From: Paraburkholderia ferrariae NBRC 106233
Lineage (GTDB): Bacteria > Pseudomonadota > Gammaproteobacteria > Burkholderiales > Burkholderiaceae
NCBI RefSeq assembly: GCF_000685035.1
Contig: NZ_BAYB01000008.1
Span: 248,001 to 312,000, forward strand
DNA: 64,000 bases
Direction: 5' to 3'
Below the pieces are notes generated by a model. The model was not told the DNA's origin, made no database searches, and saw only the letters and a list, made by a program, of their open reading frames with translations. The translations under genes were made by a program, and so were the position numbers. Positions 8,785-18,362 of this stretch are shown piece after piece (positions within the stretch are counted from its first letter, which is position 1; each line of letters begins with the position of its first letter).

Positions 8785-9756
8785 TTGGCCACAATCAACC
8801 CCGACGAAGTCGCCCGGCGCCTGACCACGCGCCTGAAGATGCGCCACCTCGTGCTGCTCCTGCAGATCCGCCAGTACGGGTCGCTCACGCGCGTGGCCGA
8901 GCACGTCGCCACGAGCCAGCCGGCGGTGACCAATGCGCTCGCCGAAATGGAGAGCATGTTCGGCGGCCCGCTCTTCGAGCGTTCGTCGCGCGGCATGACG
9001 CCCACGGCGCTCGGCAAGGTCGTGCTCACGCGCGCGCAGGCCATGCTGCACGACCTCGACCACCTTGCCCGCGACATCGAGGCCGTGGTCGCGGGGCACG
9101 CCACGCGGCTGCATGTGGGCGTGATTCCGTTCGTCTCGGGGCGCACCCTCGCTTCGGCCATCCAGCTTACGCAGGCACGCTTGCCACAACGCGTCACGAT
9201 GACGATTCACGAAGGCACGAGCGACGCGCTCATGCCGCTGTTGCGCGACCACACGCTCGACATCGTGATCGGGCGCGCGTCGGCCACGGTCGATCTCGCG
9301 CAGCTGCGCTTCGAGGTGCTGTACCAGCAGAAGCCGCGTCTGATCGCAAGCCGGCGCCTGGCCGCCCGGCTCGCGCGGGCGCGCCTCAGCTGGGACAAAC
9401 TCGTGGAGCTCGACTGGATTCTCGGCGCGCCGCACACGCCCATGCGCGAACAGATCGCCGATATCTTTTTGCAGGCCGGCGTGGCGCCGCCCGTGCCGAT
9501 CGTGGAAAGCTACACGTCGCGCCTGATCGGCGAAATGATCGTTGCGAACGAGAATGCGGTGTCGATCGTGCCCGCCGATATCGCGGAAGAACTCGTGCAT
9601 TTCGCGGGCGTGGCGATCGTGCCGTATACGCTCGACTGGACCCTGCCGCCTATCGCGATGTTCACGCGCGCCGGGGTTTCGCGCGAGGTGGATGCGGCCT
9701 TCGGACAGTCGCTGCGCGAGCTTTATCAGGCAGTGGATAGCCGGAGCGTGGCCTGA
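8785..9756 (+). CDS. LysR-family transcriptional regulator
   Basis: A 323-aa LysR regulator. The winged-helix domain is at about residues 15-80 (LTRVAEHVATSQPAVTNALAEME) and the periplasmic-binding-like effector domain follows from ~105. The start appears to be TTG at 8785 (translated MATINPDEV), since no in-frame ATG precedes the helix-turn-helix. The first internal ATG, at 8839, would remove the start of the domain. It is divergent from maeB with 157 bp between the starts, so it may regulate maeB or itself. Ligand unknown. Confidence 0.88.
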   Translation: MATINPDEVARRLTTRLKMRHLVLLLQIRQYGSLTRVAEHVATSQPAVTNALAEMESMFGGPLFERSSRGMTPTALGKVVLTRAQAMLHDLDHLARDIEAVVAGHATRLHVGVIPFVSGRTLASAIQLTQARLPQRVTMTIHEGTSDALMPLLRDHTLDIVIGRASATVDLAQLRFEVLYQQKPRLIASRRLAARLARARLSWDKLVELDWILGAPHTPMREQIADIFLQAGVAPPVPIVESYTSRLIGEMIVANENAVSIVPADIAEELVHFAGVAIVPYTLDWTLPPIAMFTRAGVSREVDAAFGQSLRELYQAVDSRSVA

Positions 9757-9962
9757 ATGGAAGTTTGCAATCCGCCAATGCATCGTCCACGACGAATCGC
9801 CACGAAACAAACTGAAAGTCACCCTTCGATCCACGGTGCATCAGCGCGCGCTTGCCCGCGTGGGTTCGCCCACATACGGCATGCGCATGGGAGTATTAGC
9901 TATTTCAGACGGGGGGGTTACGCGCCCCGTCGCTTTCCGGCATCGACCTCCCAGGTGACATC

Positions 9963-11387
9963 ATGGAACGTCCTGTTTCGTTTGCATACCTGATTACTTT
10001 GCTGGCAACGGTGCTCGGGCTATCGGCCTGCGCCACCTCGCACGTGCATACCGTGGAGACGGTCCCGGCGGCGCAACAACCCGCCGCAGCCTCGCCGATG
10101 CCCGGGGGATATCAGTCTGCGGAAGCCGAAAATTTCATCGAGTTCTGCCTCGACCTCGACAGCCAGGACGACCACAAGGCGCACCCGGACGATCCACGCT
10201 ATATCGCGCACTACGACAGGAACACGTGGGAGCCCATCTACAACAGCCGCCAATACGTCGCCGAGGATCTGGTCAAGAACTACGACAACGCGGCGGACCC
10301 CTGGTACAAGCTTTACCACGAGATTCGCGTGACCTGGGAACACGACCGGTTGCACAACCCGAACCCCGAGTTGCCCGTTCCGGACTGGAATGCCGAGGAC
10401 CTCAAAAAAGATCCGCGCTACAACGGCTTCGGCCCCTTCCAGAGTGCATGGGTGCTGTATCGCAACAAGACCATCGCGTATCCGCCCACGTATGCCATCG
10501 CCATACGCGGCACGGTGTTCTCCTCGAAGCCGAGCGCAGTGGAGGATTTTCTGTTTCACCCGGTGCTGGCGCACGATTTCCTGACCAACGACGTTTCGTT
10601 CGCCAGCTACAACGGCGCCGCCGTGCACAGCGGCTTCGCGCATGCAACCTTCGTTCTCCTGCTCGATGCGCGCTATGGGGTGATGCCCGTGCTGAACCGA
10701 TATCTGGACGGTGCCGACACGGCGAATCTCTACATCGTCGGGCATAGCCAGGGAGCCGCGATGGCGACGCTCGTTCATGCGTTCCTGCACTATGCGCAGA
10801 ACGCGGCGACACCGGCCGACGATCCGTTCAAGCTCTACGGCAAACACTACGCATTGAAGTCCTACGACTTCGCCCAGCCCAAGCCCGGCAACTTCTATTT
10901 CGCGGCCGACTTCGCCCGCTACACGCAGGCAGCCGACAGCGCCATTGTCGTCAACAACGCAATCGACGTGGTGCCGCAGGTGCCCCTGACGCTGCAGGAT
11001 CTCGGCGACATCGAAGGCTACGTCAGCCACATGCCGTTCTGGTCCAATGCGCTGCGCTACGTCGCGGGCATCGGCAGCGGGTTTCGCGGCACCGTCGGCC
11101 GCGTCGCGGAGCCATTCGTCAAGCGCGCGGACTCGGGCTACGGCAACTTCTACGGGTACCCGCCGGGTACGGCCTGCGATACGGACAAGACCGGCAAATC
11201 GTGGAACTTCGTGCCCGCGGGCCATCTGATTCTGGTGTTCGGCCAGCCGCCCGCGCCAACCAGCCCCGACGCGAGCGACACGTTCGTGCAGCATCACGCG
11301 TGGACGTATCGCAATCTGATTCACGAGCAACTGGAACAGGGCGGCGCGGGGCAGGTGCCGGGTAGTGGCACCGTTCAGTCGCCGTAA
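9963..11387 (+). CDS. Class 3 lipase-like lipoprotein
   Basis: A 474-aa predicted outer-membrane or periplasmic lipoprotein with lipobox LSAC (Cys23). The alpha/beta-hydrolase nucleophile elbow GHSQG is at 260-264 (Ser262), preceded by the class-3-type VHSGFAHATF stretch at about 221-230. An Asp in NAIDVVP and a late His (HLILVFG or HHAWTY) could complete the triad. It should hydrolyse acyl esters at the cell surface. It stands alone between a LysR gene and the convergent ATPase gene, 61 bp away. Family assignment rests on the nucleophile elbow and the lipase-3 layout; the substrate is unknown. Confidence 0.75.
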   Translation: MERPVSFAYLITLLATVLGLSACATSHVHTVETVPAAQQPAAASPMPGGYQSAEAENFIEFCLDLDSQDDHKAHPDDPRYIAHYDRNTWEPIYNSRQYVAEDLVKNYDNAADPWYKLYHEIRVTWEHDRLHNPNPELPVPDWNAEDLKKDPRYNGFGPFQSAWVLYRNKTIAYPPTYAIAIRGTVFSSKPSAVEDFLFHPVLAHDFLTNDVSFASYNGAAVHSGFAHATFVLLLDARYGVMPVLNRYLDGADTANLYIVGHSQGAAMATLVHAFLHYAQNAATPADDPFKLYGKHYALKSYDFAQPKPGNFYFAADFARYTQAADSAIVVNNAIDVVPQVPLTLQDLGDIEGYVSHMPFWSNALRYVAGIGSGFRGTVGRVAEPFVKRADSGYGNFYGYPPGTACDTDKTGKSWNFVPAGHLILVFGQPPAPTSPDASDTFVQHHAWTYRNLIHEQLEQGGAGQVPGSGTVQSP

Positions 11388-11448
11388 CGGGCAACGGAAG
11401 CGCCGGCGCGGCGAGTCACGCCACTTCATACGATCCGCCGCGCCCCTG

Positions 11449-14400
11449 CTATGCAGGCATCGGACCCGGACCACGCGGGATGCCATCCCCCGCAGCATTC
11501 GCAGCGCGAGGCGCCTCGGGAGGCTCCCAGGTCAGGATGTCTTCAGGTCTCAGGAGACGGAAAACCTGCCCCCTGGAGCGCCATCCGGGAGCAGCCGCCA
11601 GTTGGGACTGGAACTCCTGCTCGCCCTCATAGCCGAACAGCACCGGTTCGTTTTCGCTTGACTTGATAATTCCCTCGTAGTCCTTCTCATCGAAGACACT
11701 CAACGGTTGCTCCAGCGCGAGGCGCACCGGAAAACCGAACGAAGCGACGAGCGCGATCAGCGCCCTCGCCGCCTCGCTCATGCCGCGCGCGGACCGGCTA
11801 TGCGGGAAGTCCGGCAGGAAACGGCTGTCGTTGGCGTGCCGCGCCGCCAGCGGTTTCAGATCGTCCTCCTTCACAACCAGCAGCCATCCTCCGCCTGGCG
11901 CACCCGACCATCGTCCGGAAACGGAGTCCGACGCGCGCGACACCAGTACGGCAACGCGTGTGGCGGTGCCGTTTCCCGCCTCGGCGAACTCGCGGGCCGC
12001 ATCGTCGAATTCCGGCGGCCCTCCCGCGCCAGGCGCCAGTACACCCGACATCCAGTTCATCAGGGAACGACGCAGGCCCCGTTCGAGGGAGCGCGCACCC
12101 AGCCGGTTGAGAACCCATAACCAGAACCAGCGCGGTGTCTGCTCGCGCGTCGGCTCCCGCATTTCGAGCATGACCAGCTCACCCCATGCCGCCGGGCAGT
12201 CCCATCCGCCCGGGTATCCCTTGCCGAGTTCCCCCAGGTTGTATTTGCCCGGGCCGGTACGCTGCAGCATGCAGATCATGACGGCGACGCTGGCCCCCAC
12301 AGGTGCCTGACCGTGTTCGACAGCATTGACCGTGACAAGCAGCGAATTCCAGGCATCAAGCACAATCTGCGGAGCGAGTTCCAGAACAGGGCGCAGTGTG
12401 CTCGACAGCGCGAGCGCGCCGTCAAGCGCACTGTCGAGAGCGCGGCGCTCGAACGCCCGCGCCACGGAGGCTTCCCCCAGGTAGTGATCGACTGTGGAAT
12501 GCCTTTGTACGATCGCATGGAATTGACGGCTCACGTCGTCCAGAGCCTCTCGCAATTTCTCGACAGTACTGATCGCGCTGAAATCGTGCCCATAGGTCAG
12601 CACTTCGAGTCCACGATAGACCCTGCCCCGTTCACCGACATCGGAGCCGGGAGCCAGTCCCCCCAGTGCCGCGCCCAGATAGATGGCGTGAGCCAACGGC
12701 CCGGCATAAGCGCCGAGCAGCCGCCAGAACGACGCAATCAGCCGGACATCCTCGGAGAGCGGCCCGCCGATTTCGAACCTGGCGTCGTACGCCATCCCGA
12801 CGCTATCGATTGCGGATGCCACCCGCGACCACGCAGGACTGGTGGGCAAGATACGCAGGTGGTCCGCGAGCCGTTGAAAGACCGGAACATCGTGGCTCCC
12901 GAAGCATGCCGCCAGGTCCTTCTCCCGACCCAGGATCACGCGGGCAAGGCGATACGCCCTCCGCAAGGAAATGCCGCCGGCCCGGCGGTTCGCTCCCGAA
13001 GCGTTATAGCGCCAATGGCGCGTTCTCGATGGATCCTGCGGCTCGACATAAAGCAGCGAGTCTTCGCCGAGGAGCAGCATGTCTTCGATCTCCCCGCCCA
13101 GCTTCCCTTCGCCTTCTCCCATCTCCCGGCACGCTTTTGCCCAGTGCTTGCGCGCATCCTCGCGCGTAAATTTTTCGCCCAGATACCAGCTCATTCGCTG
13201 GACCAGGTTGAACAACCGGTCCAGATCGCTCCGTTTCAATGTTTGGCCGGCGAGATCCGCGGCCCCTGCCGCACGCGGCCTCCGCTCCTCGTGGGCAACG
13301 GGCTTTGCACCGGTCCGCCGCGAACAGATCCGTTCATCTAAATACACCCTGAAAGCCTCTTTGGCACGCTCCCCCTCCAGATCCAGCTCTTCCTCCGCAA
13401 GCCATTTCCGCGTCGGGTAATAAAGCGCGTCGTGAATCGTCTGCATCAGTTCCGGCTTCTGTCTTTCCAGCGTCACGAGGTTGAGGTCCTTCATCGCAAG
13501 CTCGAGCGCGAACTGAAGCGTCACACCGACTTTCGCCGCACTGTCACTGCGAATGTATCCCTGCGGCAAGTCAAGCAAGCCATCCTCCCGCCTGATCGAC
13601 GCAACCTCCCGGGCAAGCTCCAGCGCGTGCAGTTCCGAGCGGTGCCGCAGCACCCACTGCCACACTTTTTTATCGAGCACGTCGGAGTCCGCCAGATAGC
13701 GAGAATCCGGCGTTCCCGCCAATGCGACGCCTTCATCCACCTCCAGCAGACGCCCCAGGTATTCGTCGAAGTCGCCCGGCTGAAACGCGACGAGCAGCCG
13801 GTGCGTATAATATGAGGACTCCAGACCATAGGCCACGTGGCGGCCAGCCGCATTCAACCGCTCGTAGTATTCCCGGTCCGTGAGAAAGCAGGTGAACGCG
13901 CCTTCGGCAATCAGCTTCTTCAGGAAGCTGATAATTTCGACGAGCTTCTCCTCCAGGTCCGGCACCTTGTCGAGTTCGTCGATCACGAGCACGGGTGCGA
14001 GCCCGGCATTGCGCAAACGCAGCAGCAACATGGGCAGGACACGGTCGAGCGTCTTCAGCGAGAGGTCCGGCATGAACACGGTGTCGAGGTGCCGCTCGCG
14101 CTTGTGCGACCGGGTTGACGACGTTTTGAAGAGGGTCGATGCCCCGAGCGCCGCGGCGATCCCCGCAAGCGCAGGCAAGACCACGTCGTGCGTGCCGATC
14201 GCGCCGCCCATCGCCACCGATGCACCGGCAACGAGCGACGCGAGCGGCTTGACCAGATCGACGAGCTTCGTCTCCGTGCTCGTAGAAGAACGCGTCTCGG
14301 TCGAAGCGTCCTGGCCGGTCTTGTCCGTGGACTTGATCTCGCCTGAGATGCGCTGATGGGCGTTGCACACGCCGTTGAGGGCGACCAGTTCGCGCATCCC

Positions 14401-15033
14401 CTGAGTGAAATCGCTGCTCCCCGGAAACAGCACGCCGACATTGAGCCGGCCCGGTACGTCCCAGAACTCGCGAAGCCGGCTCGCGTGCGGATCCTCCAGG
14501 ATCTCCACTTCGAACTGGGCGGCCAGTTCGGCGTAATCGACGCTATCGTAACGACGCGAAAGTTCGAGCACGCTCCTGCGGTAGGCCTCCACATATTGCT
14601 GCACGACCGCCCGGTGCAGCCCGAGTATCACCTGCACGAGCGCCTCTTTCGCGGGATCGGTGTCGTCCGCCTTGTCACGCAGGCGCGACGATGCACGACG
14701 AGGGTCGGTCTGACCGTTCGTCGCGAACAGGCTGGGCCCGTTCAGAAAGACCGGGAGCGGCAGCGCGGGACGACCGGGCTCGCCACGCAGGCTCTTGCGT
14801 ATCATCGAATCGAGCGCGGCCTCCACCATCGTCGTCTTGCCGGAACCGCGGTGGCCGGCAATCAGGAACGAGCACCCGCTCAACTGCCCCTCGCAATAGC
14901 GCTCGAGCTCCTGGCGAAAAACGCGCGCCGCGGCACACGACGCGCCCATCACCGTGTCCGCTCCTGTCGAATCGAGCGGATCAAGCGAATGCGGACTAAG
15001 CGGGTCGAAGAGGTTCCGGATCCGGATCGACAT
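11449..15033 (-). CDS. Large P-loop ATPase of unknown function
   Basis: A 1194-aa protein with Walker A GHRGSGKT at residues 60-67, hydrophobic Walker B with acidic pair VLVIDELDK at 348-356, and a sensor-like CFLTDREYYER at 382-392. This arrangement resembles KAP/STAND-type AAA+ ATPases. Between Walker A and B lie two hydrophobic stretches (about 261-280 and 284-301), which could form a membrane hairpin. Such insertions are known in KAP NTPases. The ~750 residues after the ATPase core are largely alpha-helical with no motif I recognise. Its start follows the stop of the upstream membrane-protein gene by 8 bp, with the ribosome site GAGG overlapping that stop, implying translational coupling. 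Function unknown; a membrane-anchored signalling or defence role is only a possibility. Confidence 0.75.
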   Translation of the reverse strand: MSIRIRNLFDPLSPHSLDPLDSTGADTVMGASCAAARVFRQELERYCEGQLSGCSFLIAGHRGSGKTTMVEAALDSMIRKSLRGEPGRPALPLPVFLNGPSLFATNGQTDPRRASSRLRDKADDTDPAKEALVQVILGLHRAVVQQYVEAYRRSVLELSRRYDSVDYAELAAQFEVEILEDPHASRLREFWDVPGRLNVGVLFPGSSDFTQGMRELVALNGVCNAHQRISGEIKSTDKTGQDASTETRSSTSTETKLVDLVKPLASLVAGASVAMGGAIGTHDVVLPALAGIAAALGASTLFKTSSTRSHKRERHLDTVFMPDLSLKTLDRVLPMLLLRLRNAGLAPVLVIDELDKVPDLEEKLVEIISFLKKLIAEGAFTCFLTDREYYERLNAAGRHVAYGLESSYYTHRLLVAFQPGDFDEYLGRLLEVDEGVALAGTPDSRYLADSDVLDKKVWQWVLRHRSELHALELAREVASIRREDGLLDLPQGYIRSDSAAKVGVTLQFALELAMKDLNLVTLERQKPELMQTIHDALYYPTRKWLAEEELDLEGERAKEAFRVYLDERICSRRTGAKPVAHEERRPRAAGAADLAGQTLKRSDLDRLFNLVQRMSWYLGEKFTREDARKHWAKACREMGEGEGKLGGEIEDMLLLGEDSLLYVEPQDPSRTRHWRYNASGANRRAGGISLRRAYRLARVILGREKDLAACFGSHDVPVFQRLADHLRILPTSPAWSRVASAIDSVGMAYDARFEIGGPLSEDVRLIASFWRLLGAYAGPLAHAIYLGAALGGLAPGSDVGERGRVYRGLEVLTYGHDFSAISTVEKLREALDDVSRQFHAIVQRHSTVDHYLGEASVARAFERRALDSALDGALALSSTLRPVLELAPQIVLDAWNSLLVTVNAVEHGQAPVGASVAVMICMLQRTGPGKYNLGELGKGYPGGWDCPAAWGELVMLEMREPTREQTPRWFWLWVLNRLGARSLERGLRRSLMNWMSGVLAPGAGGPPEFDDAAREFAEAGNGTATRVAVLVSRASDSVSGRWSGAPGGGWLLVVKEDDLKPLAARHANDSRFLPDFPHSRSARGMSEAARALIALVASFGFPVRLALEQPLSVFDEKDYEGIIKSSENEPVLFGYEGEQEFQSQLAAAPGWRSRGQVFRLLRPEDILTWEPPEAPRAANAAGDGIPRGPGPMPA

Positions 15034-15041
15034 GCGGTACC

Positions 15042-15761
15042 TCAGTGTCTCGCGGCACTTGCGGGCGCCGGGGGTGCCGCCGCGTTCTCACCCGTTGCGC
15101 GGGCGCCCGCCTGGCTGGCCGGCGAGCCGGAGAACGTCCCCACCGATTCGGCCAGGCAAATCGCGAGAACGCCGCCCACGAACGCCAGCACCATGCCCAT
15201 CAGAAGCAGCGTCAGGACAGGCGACATCGTCCAACCCGTGCTCGCGCCTCCGAATCCGCCCCAGTGCCGCCGAAAATAGATCGTTTCGGGTGCCATGTTC
15301 CGGAGGGTGAAGTAGATGAGCAGGGCGGCGAATAGAATGAGCACGAAATCGCCGAAGCACAGGAGCAGGAAAGCCGCGTCCCTCCATGCGGTTCTCTGAA
15401 CCACCGGCCCGACCTTGCCCGGACCCGCTCCCGAGGCAGCACTGGCCGGCGCGGCAGGACACACCGCCGATGCCGGCACGCTCGGGCAACTTGCCTGAAC
15501 AGGCTTCTGGGCCGGCGGATCGCTGGCCTGCGCCGCGCTTGCCGCAACGGTCCCGCAGGCGGGCTCGATCGTCACCGTGACCTCGGCATCCGCCGATGGG
15601 CCATAGCCGGGTTTCTGCTGCTTCTGACCCGCGTGCTGATGAACGACGGTTGGCGCGGCACACGTCGCCACCTCGGCAGCCGCCGCCCCCGCTGCCCACA
15701 TCACCCACGAGAGTGCAAGCAACGACAGACACAGCGTTAGCGAACGAACGATAAGGCGCAT
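15042..15761 (-). CDS. Signal-peptide membrane protein coupled to the large ATPase
   Basis: A 239-aa protein with no family I recognise. It has an N-terminal signal sequence (about residues 4-28, LALSWVMWAAGAAAAE) and a ~110-residue Pro/Ala/Val-rich periplasmic-looking segment containing about five cysteines. Two strong transmembrane helices follow (around FLLLCFGDFVLILFAALLIY and LTLLLMGMVLAFVGGVLAI), then a Pro/Ala-rich C-terminal tail. It is the first gene of a two-gene unit, separated by 8 bp from the 1194-aa ATPase, so the two products very likely act together at the inner membrane. Confidence 0.7.
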   Translation of the reverse strand: MRLIVRSLTLCLSLLALSWVMWAAGAAAAEVATCAAPTVVHQHAGQKQQKPGYGPSADAEVTVTIEPACGTVAASAAQASDPPAQKPVQASCPSVPASAVCPAAPASAASGAGPGKVGPVVQRTAWRDAAFLLLCFGDFVLILFAALLIYFTLRNMAPETIYFRRHWGGFGGASTGWTMSPVLTLLLMGMVLAFVGGVLAICLAESVGTFSGSPASQAGARATGENAAAPPAPASAARH

Positions 15762-16099
15762 CGCTTCCCCTCGGCCGACGGCTCATCACTTCAGGCATCC
15801 CGTTTCGTTGGCGCGCGTTACTGGGGGTGCCTCTGCTTCGAATATCCAGAACATTAGACAGCGGCACACGGGAGCTATGTGTCCTGACGCACACAACGCG
15901 CGAGGGCGTTTTCATCACAGTGCTGTCCGAGGTGCGTAAGGCTGAAGGTTTGGGCTTGATCGCATTCTCGGAGCGCAAAGTCAGGCAACGGTCAGGAATG
16001 GGCCTCGCGCGGGCGGGGGATTTGTATGTAAGCGATCCCTACCTCGCCTACAATCTGTTCTGGCCGTTGCCCATCTGACTCATACCGGAGCGTGAACCC
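15762..16099. other. Intergenic region upstream of the ATPase operon
   Basis: 338 bp between divergent genes. An open frame of 83 codons at 15827-16078 on the plus strand has no family features and no clear ribosome site, so I do not call it. No palindrome or clear promoter stands out. Confidence 0.4.
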
Positions 16100-16393
16100 A
16101 TGTACGTGGTCTCTCTTACCTACCAGGCATCGCTCGAAGCCATCGACGAAGCGCTCGAAGCACACCGCCAGTTTCTCGACACGCACTTCGCGGCCGGCGT
16201 CTTTATTGCGGCGGGACCGAAGGTGCCGCGTGAAGGCGGTGTGATCCTCGCGGCCGGCATCGAGCGCGAAAGGCTCGATGCGATCCTCGCTACGGACCCG
16301 TTCGCCGTGAAGGGCCTCGCCGGATATACGGTGACCGAGTTCAAGGCGACGCGGATCGGGGCTGGCGTGCAGTTGCAGACGCGCGCGGGATGA
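16100..16393 (+). CDS. YciI family protein
   Basis: A 97-aa YciI-like protein with the ferredoxin-like alpha/beta fold. The family His appears in LEAHRQFLDTHFAAG (about 20-35), followed by the AAGPKVPREGGVILA loop and ATDPFAVKGLA, the characteristic DPF motif, near residues 64-74. YciI proteins are small cytosolic proteins; some act as dehydrochlorinases or co-catalysts, but most have no known substrate. It is convergent with the flavodoxin-like gene, 28 bp away. Confidence 0.85.
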   Translation: MYVVSLTYQASLEAIDEALEAHRQFLDTHFAAGVFIAAGPKVPREGGVILAAGIERERLDAILATDPFAVKGLAGYTVTEFKATRIGAGVQLQTRAG

Positions 16394-16421
16394 GGGTGGG
16401 GTCGCCGGGCGCGATTTTTCC

Positions 16422-16913
16422 TTAAAACACCCCAAGCGCCAGACCCGCCGCAAGCCCTGCCCCCACCTCCGCGCACCGCGCAAGATCCTCGGCGCCGAGC
16501 ACCTTGCGCGCGAGGATCCGCTCGGGCGTCTGGGCATGCGTGCAAACGATCACGCCCGGCGCCACGCTCTTGAGCCGCCACCCCGTAGCAATACGCTCGA
16601 CCTGCCGCAGGGCGTTCTGCCCGTCGCTGCCCGCGCAGATCATCGCCGCATAAGGACGCCCGTTCACGCGATCGAGCACGCCGTAATAGCTGCGGTCGAA
16701 GAAGTCCTTCATGATCCCCGACATCGCCGCCAGGTTCTCGGGCGTCGCGAACAGATAACCATCGGCAGCCAGCACGTCGGCGGGCCCGCACGCCTGGGCG
16801 CGCTGCAGCCGCACGGCCACGCCCTCCTGCTCGCGCGCCGCCTGCGCGGCCGCCTCGGCCATCTGCTGCGTGCCCCCGGTCATCGTGTGGTAGACGATCA
16901 ACAGCGTTTTCAT
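16422..16913 (-). CDS. Flavodoxin-fold NAD(P)H-dependent oxidoreductase
   Basis: A 163-aa flavodoxin-like protein (170 aa if the upstream ATG at 16934 is used). MKTLLIVYHTMTGGTQQMAE is the FMN phosphate-binding loop, and ATPENLAAMSGIMKDFFDRS is the second FMN-contacting region, typical of WrbA/IsiB-like reductases. I prefer the start at 16913 because it begins directly with the first beta strand; neither start has a strong ribosome site. It probably carries electrons or reduces quinones in the cytosol. Partner unknown. Confidence 0.75.
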   Translation of the reverse strand: MKTLLIVYHTMTGGTQQMAEAAAQAAREQEGVAVRLQRAQACGPADVLAADGYLFATPENLAAMSGIMKDFFDRSYYGVLDRVNGRPYAAMICAGSDGQNALRQVERIATGWRLKSVAPGVIVCTHAQTPERILARKVLGAEDLARCAEVGAGLAAGLALGVF

Positions 16914-17135
16914 ACGCGGTTTTCCATAAGCCATTGAAGAAGAGTTCGAAGCTCCTGCGCAACGTCGTGCGCACCCTCAATGATAAGGAAACCCGGCGAT
17001 AAACTGTTCTACGCGTGTCCCCACGCCGACTAACCACCGGGCCGTCACAAGCCATGGCACGCATCCTGGATGCCGGCCGATCAGCACGCTTTGCACTTTG
17101 CAGGCGACGCTCGAAAGCTTGCAGCAAACCGCACG

Positions 17136-18362
17136 CTATTCCGGCCGCCCGTAATTTCTTTGCAGTACGAAATGCATGACGTCGGTCCGCCCTTCTTCGA
17201 AAGCCGCCTCGCAATAGGCAAAGTACAGCCGCCAGATACGAATGAACGCGTCATCGAAACCCAGCGCGCTCACGGCGTCCAGGTGGCTTTCGAAGGCATC
17301 CCGCCAGCGCCTGAGCGTGTGAGCGTAGTCGCGCCCGAAAGCGAACACGGGCACCGTGTCGAGGTGCGCCTGCATGGCGGCACGAACGAAGCGTTGAGGA
17401 CTGGGCAGCATCCCGCCGGGAAAAATCGTTTCGCGGATGAAGTCGCTCGACGCGCGATAGCGCTCGAACTGCGCATCGGCAACGGTGATCGACTGCACGA
17501 GCGCCCGCGCGCCGGGTTTGAGCAAACGCCGCAGCGTGTCGAAATAGCGCGGCCAATACGCTTCGCCGACGGCCTCGAACATTTCGATCGAGACGATCGC
17601 ATCGTATTGACCAGAGAGCTCGCGATAGTCGAGCAGCGCGATGCTCACGCGGTCGCCGAGCCCCGCAGCCCGCACGCGTTCGGTGGCCCATGCGTGCTGC
17701 TCCTGCGAGATCGTCACCCCGTAGACCTCGATGCCGAGGCGTGCCGCATGCAAGGCGAAGCCGCCCCAGCCACAGCCGATTTCCAGCACGCGCATGCCGG
17801 GAGCGAGAGCGAGGGTATCGACGATGCGCTGGTACTTCGCGGTCTGCGCCTGCGCAAGCGGCCGCTGCCCGTCGCCTTCGAAGCAGGCGCTGGAGTACGT
17901 CATCGTTTCGTCGAGCCATGCGCCATAGAACGCGTTGCCGAGATCGTAGTGTGCGTGGATATTGCGGCGGCTCCCCGCGCGCGTGTTGCGCCGCAGGCGA
18001 TGGCGCAGCCCATACCACAGGCGCGCGAGCGGACCGCCATGCACGGTCGTGGCAACGGCGGTCTCGTTGCGGATCGCGAGCCGCAGCAGCGCGGTGAGGT
18101 CGGGCGAGTCGAGCCATTGCGCGCGCAGCGCGTCGGCAAAGCCGATGTCGCCGGCACGCAGGATCGCGCGGCAGGCGCGCCAGTCCCGCACATGCAGCGT
18201 CGCAGCGGGCGCCTCGCGCGGATCGCCGAAAACGTGCTGCGTGCCGTCGGGGGTCGAGAGCGTCAGATGGCCGTGGCGGATCTTGCGCAGCAGTGCGAGA
18301 AAGAGGCGCGCGGAGAGCGGCATCGGCAGATGCACGGCCGTAGGCAGGCGAAGCAGTGTCAT
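17136..18362 (-). CDS. cfa: Cyclopropane-fatty-acyl-phospholipid synthase (CFA synthase)
   Basis: A 408-aa SAM-dependent enzyme of the Mycolic_acid/CFA synthase family. It has an N-terminal lipid-binding-type region (1-130), HAHYDLGNAFYGAWLD at 136-151, the SAM-binding motif EIGCGWGG at 194-201, and IVSIEMFEAVGEAYW further on. It should add a methylene group across double bonds of phospholipid acyl chains at the inner membrane. It is the last gene of a tightly packed run; its ATG overlaps the TGA of the DUF1365 gene (ATGA). It probably depends on the ECF sigma factor encoded at the head of the cluster. Confidence 0.9.
   Translation of the reverse strand: MTLLRLPTAVHLPMPLSARLFLALLRKIRHGHLTLSTPDGTQHVFGDPREAPAATLHVRDWRACRAILRAGDIGFADALRAQWLDSPDLTALLRLAIRNETAVATTVHGGPLARLWYGLRHRLRRNTRAGSRRNIHAHYDLGNAFYGAWLDETMTYSSACFEGDGQRPLAQAQTAKYQRIVDTLALAPGMRVLEIGCGWGGFALHAARLGIEVYGVTISQEQHAWATERVRAAGLGDRVSIALLDYRELSGQYDAIVSIEMFEAVGEAYWPRYFDTLRRLLKPGARALVQSITVADAQFERYRASSDFIRETIFPGGMLPSPQRFVRAAMQAHLDTVPVFAFGRDYAHTLRRWRDAFESHLDAVSALGFDDAFIRIWRLYFAYCEAAFEEGRTDVMHFVLQRNYGRPE

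Noticed and set aside
11449..15761. Assigning the ATPase pair to a named anti-phage system
   Set aside because: No nuclease, reverse transcriptase, TIR, protease or other effector signature could be read; naming a system would be guesswork.
15827..16078. 83-codon frame upstream of yciI
   Set aside because: No ribosome site, no family likeness, basic Arg/Leu-rich composition typical of chance frames.
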